This document shows positions 56,726 to 64,000 of a DNA stretch of 64,000 nucleotides, in pieces. Numbering within the stretch: position 1 is the stretch's first letter; each line of letters begins with the position of its first letter. A model generated the notes under the pieces. That model was not told the DNA's origin, ran no database searches, and saw nothing but the letters and a program-made list of their open reading frames with translations. Made by a program: the position numbers and the translations under genes. This DNA comes from Eustoma russellianum (taxonomy: Eukaryota; Streptophyta; Magnoliopsida; Gentianales; Gentianaceae), in contig AP025040.1 of NCBI GenBank assembly GCA_036186865.1, positions 12,215,736 to 12,279,735 on the forward strand, read 5' to 3'.

Positions 56726-58664
56726 TTATACCATACGTCTCAATCCCATCCCTGAAGATGTACTTTGTACTAAGTCTTTTGAAAGACTCTTTGTCAACAG
56801 ATCCGCTAGGTTACTGCAGGATCTGACGTATGCAATGACTATTACACCATCCGTTGTTAATTGCCTTACATAATCATGCCTAAGGCTGACATGTCTAGAT
56901 TTCCCATTATAAATTTTACTATAAGCTCTAGACATCGTTGCTTGGCTATCACAGTGCCAGAAAATGGCTGGCATCGGTTGTGACCACAACTCTACATCCA
57001 ATCGTAAATTTCTCAGCCATTCCGCTCTCTTACCTGCAGATCCGAACGCTATGAATTTGGATTATATTGTGGAGTGTGTTATACATGTCTGTTTCTTTGA
57101 AGCCCAAGAAACAGCACCATCACCCAATGTAAACATCCATCCCAAATAGGTTTTTTATCATCAACACTAGTTATCTAACTAGCATCAGTATAACCTTCCA
57201 ACACGAAGGGAAAATTATTATAATACAATCCATAATTTATAGTTCATTTCAAGTGCCCAAGTACTTGACCGATTTCCTTCCAATGGTCCATACTAGGGTT
57301 ACTAGTATACCTTGATATTTTGCACACTGCAAAGGCAATATCTGGTCTAGTGCAATATGTAGCATTCATTAAACTACCAATTGCACTAGCATATTCTAGT
57401 TGTGCTACTGCTCTGCCGATATGCCTAGTCAATTTATATGAGGCATCAAATGGTGTGTTTGCCTCTTTGATCTCCAAGTGATTGAACTTATTCAACACTT
57501 TACTTATATAATGAGATTGACAAAGAGCAAAACTCCCACTATGTTTAGACACTTTTATCCCTAAGATAGTATCTACCTCACCCAAATCTTTCATTTGGAA
57601 TTCTGAAGTTAAATACTTCTTAGTTTTATTTACTCTTTCCATATTAGTGTCAATAATCAGCATGTCATCCATATACAAACATATAGCGACACCATATTTG
57701 CCCGTAAACTTAGAATATACACACTTATCAACATTATTATGCCAGAAACCATTCTTTAAAATGGTAGTGTCAAACTTTTCATGCCATTGTTTCGGTGTTT
57801 GTTTCAATACATACAATGACCTTACCAATTTGCACACTTTGTGCTCATTACCCAATAGAACAAAACCTTTCGGTTCTTCCATATAGATTTTTTCGTCTAA
57901 ATCACCATTGAGAAATGCAGTCTTAACATCTTTTTGATGAATAAATAGATTAGTTATGGATGCTAATGCTATCAACACTCTAATGTATGTTATTCTTGCA
58001 ACCGGAGCACATGTATCAAAATAGTCTATCCCGTCTCTTTGTCTAAAACCTTTGGCTACTAATCTAGCATTGAAAGTTTGAATTGAACCATCCGTATTGT
58101 ATTTTCTTCTAAATATCCATTTACATCCAATTGCTTTGGAATTCGGAGAAAAATTAGTGAGAATCCACGTATTGTTACACAATAACTAATTCATCTAATC
58201 ATCAATTGCTTCCTTCCAAAATGATGCATCTCTCGATTGCATCGCCTCCTTATAGGATTTAGGATCATCTTCTACACTTAGTATAATTGGTATTTGATTA
58301 AATACCTTTGTCCTATTACCTTCAACTAATAAAATAATGGATTGTGAAGAAATGAAAACCAGATGTAAATGCTTCCGTTTCTAGCCCGTTGACTTCTCTT
58401 AACTTCAGTTGGAGAATTTTGTTCAACACCAGAGGGATCATTAGAGAAATCTCCAGTTATAGGTTCATTCAAATTTTCACTTGTTGAACCTTGATTTGAA
58501 TATGTTCTTTAAGAATTTATTTTCAAAAAATTCAACATCTCTAGATTCAACAACCACATTGGATTCTATATCTAGAATCCTATATGGTTTGGAGTTTTCA
58601 GTATATCTAATAAAGACATTTTTAAGAACTCTTGACCCCAACTTAGTTCTTTTTGGTTATTGTT
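56726..58664 (-). pseudogene. Ty1/copia pol remnant (integrase end, RT, RNase H)
   Basis: On the minus strand, the integrase C-terminal part (SRVLKNVFIRYTENSKPYR, NVVVESRDVEFFENKF) lies near 58660-58500. Reverse transcriptase is open for 312 codons at 58182-57244, with KWIFRRKYNTDGS, KDVKTAFLNGDL and the catalytic LYMDDMLI. RNase H fragments at 57001-56726 contain ADLLTKSLSKDLV. Stops lie between these parts, and gag, protease and the integrase core are absent. It probably belongs to the LTR at 55.3-56.2 kb. Confidence 0.85.
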
Positions 58665-58669
58665 TAAAT

Positions 58670-59346
58670 AATCACACCAAATACAACTCCGGCGGCTGCT
58701 CCCCACCGGGAAATCAAGATTCAGGTGACTATTGCGGTGACGACAAAAGTAAGTTCAATACTTTGTAAACAAATGGGGTTGAATTACCGTAGAAAGAGTT
58801 GATGAGTTATCACATAATGGAGTCATTCAACCAATGCCGAGGCACATGTCAAGATGATTGTACTTGTTGGGGTGCGGTGTACAGTAACACATCTGGGTAT
58901 TGCTACACGCTAGAATATCCCATTCCAACTCTAGTCAGTGCGAAGGATGAATCCAAATTGGGATATTTTAAGGTAAGGGGGTTCAAATCTCCTCACCGCA
59001 CCCCCCTCACCGTGCGCGTCATCGCGTGACACGTGGCAGCAGGGGATGGTATGTGTGACGCGGTGGGGAGCACGGTGACTCACCGCGGGGTGAGGTGATC
59101 CCGGAAGGTGCATGGAAACAAGGTAAAGTCAATGTTGGCTTAGGAATTGGCATGGGGATTCTATGCTTGATTTTGTTTGTGATTGGAGTGGGTTCAAGAC
59201 TTCGATGGTATAGATTTAGAAAAAGAAAAAGAGGAGGGAGGAGGGAAAATCATAAAGCTGATGGTCATGCTGGGATCGATCTATACAAAGATCTAGAAGA
59301 TGACGATTCTCGGTCAATTGAGTTATTGACAATACGATCTATGTAA
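58670..59346 (+). pseudogene. PAN/apple-domain membrane protein gene fragment, MITE-disrupted
   Basis: The visible part encodes SGGCSPPGNQDSGDYCG, then after two in-frame stops (near 58765 and 58791) a PAN/apple-type segment. That segment has regularly spaced cysteines, QCRGTCQDDCTCWGAVY and GYCYTLEYP, and ends in LGYFKV. After a foldback MITE it continues, in another frame, with a single transmembrane segment (VGLGIGMGILCLILFVIG, about 59120-59190), a basic stop-transfer RFRKRKRGGR and a short cytosolic tail. This fits a plant S-locus-lectin-like protein without a kinase domain (At5g03700-like, from memory). The upstream lectin part is missing where the copia remnant begins. The gene is clearly non-functional. 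Confidence 0.75.
58985..59103. mobile_element. Foldback MITE with G-box, copy 4 (shortened)
   Basis: The ends are AAATCTCCTCACCGC and, inverted, GGATCACCTCACCCCGC. One arm has GACACGTGGCAGC (G-box at about 59030-59035). The second G-box and part of the centre are deleted relative to copy 3. It splits the PAN-domain gene between the apple domain and the transmembrane segment. Confidence 0.7.
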
Positions 59347-59349
59347 CGA

Positions 59350-60640
59350 CGCCATCAAATGAACGGTTAGTTCAAAAAAAATCATTATACAACCGTTTAA
59401 TCTAATAAGTTGACATTTTACACGAATAATGTGTGTTTATGATGCTGTAAGATAGATATTATGTCAATACTGTTGCATATTACAATTTGGAGTTTTCATG
59501 TGTTTGTAGAAGTTTATGTTTGGAAGTGAAGGTCAAAGTGGTGCGAAAGAAAGATCCAAGCAGATTAGCTAGCTTCAAAAGCGGAAGTTTTTGTCGGGGC
59601 TTCACATGTCCCAACTAGCGAGAGGGCTGCTGCTATGCACCATGGAAATATAAGCCAAAAAAACTTTCTATATAATAAAAAGTCTTTTATTCTAGTGGCA
59701 AAAAAAAGCCAAATTTCTGACCTTCAGCCCCCATTGTCTTGTCTTTACATTGAATTACGTAGAAGATGTTAATAAGTATCTTATATCCAAACAATAACAA
59801 AATCTCTGTTGTGAGATTTGATGAACCAATCTCACAATAGAGAAGGAAGAATGAGAATCTTGATTCAAAATCTTAAATTATTGATGGACGTTGGTTGATT
59901 TTGTGAAGTGGGTGCTTCATTTATAGAGGGGAACCAAAAGAGAATCAGTTGCAGCAGGAGGTAGGGAAGGGGCAGACGTTATTTTGGAGGGAGAATTGAT
60001 TTTGACAGTAAAATGTAGTGAAACCTGCTGCAGCAGGTTATCAGCCGGCTTCTGGTGTTAATTAAGTTTGGCCATGTTTAATTTGGTTGCCAAATGAGGT
60101 TTCAAAACGTTTAAATGTAACTAGAAAATTTGACCAACGTTTGGGTAATAAGTGTAATTTCCTCTTATTATCCAGTTACGGATAATGTTTGATCATATCA
60201 AAATATAATAGCCTTTATGTTAGAAACTATGATAATCTCAAGTCTAAGGATTAAAACGTAACTATCATGAGATTTATTTATGATGTTAATCCATGCAGTA
60301 ATCTAATGATGGGTCTATCCGATACATTGTTCTTTAACTAGTATATATGAAATTGATTTGTATCATCATACACATAATCATCATCTCATGATTATTAAAT
60401 CAATACTCATACTGTTCATAAATTATTTTATCTTTATAACAATAATAAACCAGGGACATATATCAGAATTGTGTAATATACTAACCGACAATAATGATAA
60501 TAAAACCTCTTTATTGATAATAAATGTATAACATAAAGATCTAAATCAATGGCCTAGTGCACATCCACTAACACGTAAATGACATCATAATAACATGGAA
60601 TGATAACAATGGCATAGAAAATATAAAGATATAACTATCT
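59350..60640. other. Gene-free stretch
   Basis: No gene was found. A hairpin GAGATTTGATGAACCAATCTC lies at about 59813. ATTTATAGAGGGG near 59920 is promoter-like and may mark an unrecognised LTR. The rest is AT-rich. Confidence 0.4.
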
Positions 60641-60644
60641 AAGC

Positions 60645-61500
60645 AATTTGAGATGAAGGATCTAGGTAAACTTGGATATTTTCTAGGAATGAAGATTGCT
60701 ATGAACAAAAAAGGAATGTATATATCACAGAAAGTATATACTAGGCCTTCTCAAGGAGACTGGTCTGCTCGGATGTAGACCAGCAAGCACTCCGGTTGAA
60801 CCCGGACATAAGCCTAGAGATTAGTGGGACACTACCCCAACTAATAAACAGGGTTATCAAAAACTATTAAGAAAATTAATCTACCTATCACACCCTAGGC
60901 CGGACATTTGCTACGCAGTAAGTTTCATATCATAATTTATGTACAGTCCTACTAACGAACACCTCCAAGCTGCTTTAAGAATTCTCAGGTACCTCAAGAA
61001 TGCACCGGGACAGGGACTGCATTTCAAGAAGAGTGCAGACCGAAGTGTCAAGGTATTCACAGATGCAGACTGGGATGGATCCAAAGTTGACATGAGATCA
61101 ACCACTAGCTATGGAACCTACCTATGGGGAAACCTAGTTACGTGACAAAGCAAGAAACAACAGAACTGAGGGCACTTTCATTAGGAATCTGTGAAGGCAT
61201 TTGGATTAGGAGGGTGCTCGATGATTCCATATAAGGGCACCATATCCCATCAAAGTTTTTTGCGGCAGTGTCTCCGCAATAAGTATGTCATAAAACCCAG
61301 TTCAACACGATAAGTCAAAACATATAGAAATACAGACACTTCATCTGTGAAAAGATAGAAGGAAATGAGGTCAGCATAAAATATATCTCCACCAAAGATC
61401 AAATCGCAGACATCTTAACGAAGGCCGTCTCAACAAACGTGTTTCAATACTTAGTGTCCAAGCTTTATTATATAAATATATATGACTAAACTTGAGAGGG
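60645..61500 (+). pseudogene. Ty1/copia RT end and RNase H remnant
   Basis: Segments read KDLGKLGYFLGMKIA (about 60655), HLQAALRILRYLKNAPGQGL and VFTDADWDGSKVDMRSTT (about 60958-61110), then TELRALSLGICEGIWIRRVL and KDQIADILTKAVS (about 61395-61430). Frameshifts and stops separate them. The end CTTGAGAGGGAG followed by TGTGGAAATGAGCTC (about 61490-61515) looks like a polypurine tract and an LTR start. Confidence 0.8.
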
Positions 61501-61502
61501 AG

Positions 61503-61915
61503 TGTGGAAATGAGCTCAGCCGAGGTGAACCAACCTCTATAAAACGAAATAACCTTGTGAATTTCTTTTAACTTGATGAATTCTTGAAATTCTTGAATCT
61601 CGACGGAATGATTCATGCTCGTTGTAAAAAAGGCTGCGTTACAAAATTTAGTTGAAATCATCACATATTGAACGATTTGGCCCAGACTGGAGCACAATCA
61701 TAGGACAACATTATCCAGGTGTTTCTAAGATATCAGGTAGTTTATAATCCAAATATATTAAGGTGTAATTTGCACAACAAGATCAGTATTGACATTCGCA
61801 AAACAACACATAAGGTTAAAGAAGAAGCCCTGGGGTTCATTAGGTTTAAGGAAACTGATCACGAAAACATCCGAGTTTTTTTTAGCGACCGACTTTAATA
61901 GGAACTTATCATTCA
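61503..61915. other. Gene-free stretch, possible copia LTR remnant
   Basis: It starts like an LTR (TGTGGAAATGAGC) and has CCTCTATAAAACG near 61530. No end was identified. Confidence 0.35.
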
Positions 61916-61916
61916 C

Positions 61917-62310
61917 CTAAAGTATCACCAGCTTAGCTCTTGAGGGTAAATATGTTTCCAGTCGTTTGGCACGCATTCTGGCAGCAGATAAGTTTATGGC
62001 AGGAGAGGCCATAGGAGAGAGGACCATCTTCTGAAGTCCTGGAGCAATTTTCGAAAGGAGCACGGCAAGGAGGAAATCCATTTTTAAGCTTGCAAAATTA
62101 AATATCTCCACAATGTTAAGAAATTGAAGAACAAAATCAACATTTTCGGGTCCAATGTTACGATCACCTGCCGTACCCTGAGAAATAAAAAAGTCCAGTA
62201 GCGGTAATCCACACATTAAAAAGAAAACTAGAACCACTAATCAAAGTGCAACAACAATTGTTGGGATGTGGTTAACGTACCTGCATGGGACTTGTCCATA
62301 GATAGTTAAA
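61917..62310 (-). pseudogene. Exon-like fragment of an unrecognised gene
   Basis: On the minus strand a frame open from 62237 to 61917 encodes GLPLLDFFISQGTAGDRNIG, VDFVLQFLNIVE, DFLLAVLLSKIAPGLQKMVL and ASPAINLSAARMRAKRLETY. It has a helical, ARM/HEAT-like look. An upstream piece, TTCCTGCAG then 30 bases encoding FNYLWTSPMQ then GTACGT (about 62312-62283), looks like a small exon with proper splice sites. Codon usage and splice signals suggest a host gene fragment rather than a transposon. I cannot name the family. No further exons were found in the window. Confidence 0.45.
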
Positions 62311-62319
62311 CTGCAGGAA

Positions 62320-62640
62320 GAGCATAACGTTAGATAATACACAGTGGAATACGGCTTCTCCCAGAATCTTAAATTTCATCGATGCCATCAAAAATTTAAT
62401 GGTAATATGTGGGTAAACACCACATATTGTATAATTAGTGCAACTAAGTATACATTGCCCACATATCTTACGCTCTTTAATTACGTTCTTACGAGTCTTC
62501 TTACATTACCCATGAGCCTTCTTACATTAATCGTATGCTGGGGGACTAAAATGAACAACAAATTAAACGAGATTACTCTGATCACACGTTCATCTATTAT
62601 TAGAGAGGTTGATGCCTAATATGAAATGCTAAAGAAAAAA
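62320..62640. other. Gene-free stretch
   Basis: No gene was recognised. A short phrase CTTACATTA/CTTACATTACCCATGAG is repeated near 62495-62530. Confidence 0.35.
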
Positions 62641-62644
62641 GCGG

Positions 62645-63860
62645 CCAATAGCTCAGACCAAGTTATATGCTGTCGGAATTTCAGAGGCACGGAGTTTAAA
62701 TCCGGAAGCATTAGTTTAAAGCATTTGGATAGCACAAATTGTAAAATACTGAAGGGTTGTATTGTAAAATAGAAGAGCATAAGTTGGAGGCTGAACTGTT
62801 AAAATTATATTCTGACTTCCTCTGACTTCAAATGTACATGAGTTTGCCTTTTATAAGGCTTGGAAGAGGTAAGAAACCTCAAGCTACCAATGGTTATCTA
62901 ACGGTTATATTTTATTTACAATGGTTAGTTTGTTTAATACACTGAGCTAGTGGATGTATGAAGTGTACATTATATTCGTATAAATACATGAGCACTCTTT
63001 TTCCTGTATTTTCTGGGTTGTGCTATTGTTAGTCCATCTTTTTAGTGCTGCCTCCGAGATTCTTGTATTTTTCTAAGTGTTTTAGCTCATGCAGTCTCTT
63101 TGTTGTCTTCAGCTCATCTTAGTTCCGTGCTTCTCTTCACCTCATTTCCTCTTTAGTTCAGCACGACCATACTTCATCCATTTCACCTCAGTTCTTCTTC
63201 AGTTCAGCACGGCCTTTGTCTGTCTTTTTCCTTAGTTTAGCTCAGCTCGGCTAACGGACTTTGTTTAGTTCAACTCAGCTCCTTTATCACCTTGGTACTT
63301 CTCATTTTAGCTCACCTCAACACTTCTTATTTTGGCTTCACTATATCTCAACTTCTTCACCTCGTCTCTTTATTATATCACCTCGTCATTGTATTCTTTC
63401 AGCTTTTCATTGCATCCTTTCACCTTGGAACTGCATCCTGTCACCTCGGCACTGCATATTTTAGCTCGACACTTCGCCTCTTAGCTCAGGTACTTTACCT
63501 TCTGTCCTTATCTCATCTTTCCACCTCGGCTCAGTACTTCTTCTGCGTTACTTTAGCTTACCACCTCAGCTCGGTAATTGTCACCTCGGCTAGTCACTTT
63601 GCTTATTTCTGCATACTTATGTTTCAAAACTCTACCTCAAGCTTGGTATATTTATACTTACCATCTTAAAATCAGTTTAAGAAGCAGAGCTAGAAAAAAA
63701 ACATTTGCACAGTCAACTGAGAAGAAGACATCTAAAGGATTTGCTACTAGAGATAGTTGAACACGTTCTTACCAAGTAACAGAAATGAATGGATGTCTTT
63801 TCCTCGTTTAAAAGCTTCTGTGCAACAATCAAGAGTGAAGCAAGAATTGAGACCTAAGTC
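62645..63860 (+). other. C/T-rich repetitive DNA, possibly an LTR
   Basis: There is no coding signal. From about 62990 the plus strand is a long pyrimidine-rich tract with many AGCTCAGCTCGGC, CACCTCGG and TTCAGCACGGCC words, like the CTCGGC-rich LTRs of the Tat-like element at 25-32 kb. CCTTTTATAAGGCTTGG at about 62850 is promoter-like. The start TGTCGGAATTTCAGAGGC (62671) could be an LTR start. The window ends before this can be tested. Confidence 0.4.
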
Positions 63861-63864
63861 TCAG

Positions 63865-64000
63865 AAGATTTCAGCTTGGTGTCTAAGGTTCTTCGAAACC
63901 AATTGAAAAGATTTCAGCTCGCCGGCTAAGGTTTTTTATGGCCTATTGGAAAAGATTTCAGCTCGACGGCTAAGGTTCTTTATGACCTATTGCAAAAGAT
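63865..64000 (+). repeat. 44-bp tandem repeat running off the window
   Basis: Units start AAGATTTCAGCT at 63865, 63908 and 63952, with the next beginning at 63996. Each unit contains CGGCTAAGGTT and CCTATTG or a variant. Spacing is 43, 44 and 44 bp. The first unit is the most divergent. Confidence 0.85.

Overview
This is a stretch of plant nuclear genome, most likely from a eudicot. The evidence is spliced genes with GT-AG introns of plant families (a gibberellin 3-oxidase, an NPH3-family protein, a plant HNH-like coiled-coil protein and a PAN/apple-domain membrane protein), together with plant transposons of nearly every class: Ty1/copia, Ty3/gypsy, an RTE-like LINE, tRNA-derived SINEs including the Au family, PIF/Harbinger-like and foldback MITEs, and a 9.4-kb CACTA element. 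I see no prokaryotic, plastid or mitochondrial genes. The species cannot be fixed from the sequence alone.

Layout. 0-3.3 kb: a decayed Ty3/gypsy pol and probable LTR (+). 4.9-6.8 kb: an intact two-exon gibberellin 3-beta-dioxygenase gene (+), the only protein gene I see here without a lesion outside transposons. 7.4-11.7 kb: Au SINEs and the 5' half of a Ty1/copia element (-). 11.8-19.5 kb: a foldback MITE, an RTE-like LINE (-) with a perfect 13-bp target-site duplication, two further LINE tails, a TRIM-like element, a PIF/Harbinger-like element and another Au SINE. 19.9-23.7 kb: a seven-exon gene (+) for an HNH-motif plus coiled-coil protein, with an in-frame TAA in exon 2. 25.3-32.7 kb: a complete but non-autonomous Tat-like Ty3/gypsy element with two 1061-bp LTRs, a TSD, gag remnants and an antisense multi-exon gene. 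33.5-42.8 kb: a frameshifted NPH3-family gene (-), whose roughly 7-kb intron holds a deleted copia element, a foldback element and a solo LTR. 43-45.9 kb: a MITE and two copies of a second SINE-like family.

45.94-55.33 kb: a full-length CACTA element with CACCACAAAAAAA ends, a TTA target-site duplication and dense GTCGCTA-type subterminal repeats. It carries a TNP2-type transposase gene (TAG and frameshifts), a TNPA-like gene (one extra T) and, divergently oriented, an intact 111-codon ORF behind its own TATA box. 55.3-61.5 kb: copia remnants (- then +) around a broken PAN-domain membrane-protein gene that carries a foldback MITE. 61.5-64 kb: one or two exon-like segments of an unrecognised gene (-), then C/T-rich repetitive DNA ending in a 44-bp tandem repeat.

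How it fits together. The genes do not form a pathway. The window is a gene-poor transposon landscape in which one hormone-biosynthesis gene is intact and three other host loci (HNH-like, NPH3-like and PAN-like) carry visible lesions. Points most worth a second look: the small divergent CACTA ORF; the antisense gene with its own TATA box in the Tat-like element; a MITE family that spreads paired ACACGTGGC (ABRE/G-box) motifs; and ATCGATCGAT palindrome arrays shared by three structurally different elements. Coordinates of LTRs, TSDs and exons were read by eye; protein-family names come from motif recognition, not database searches.
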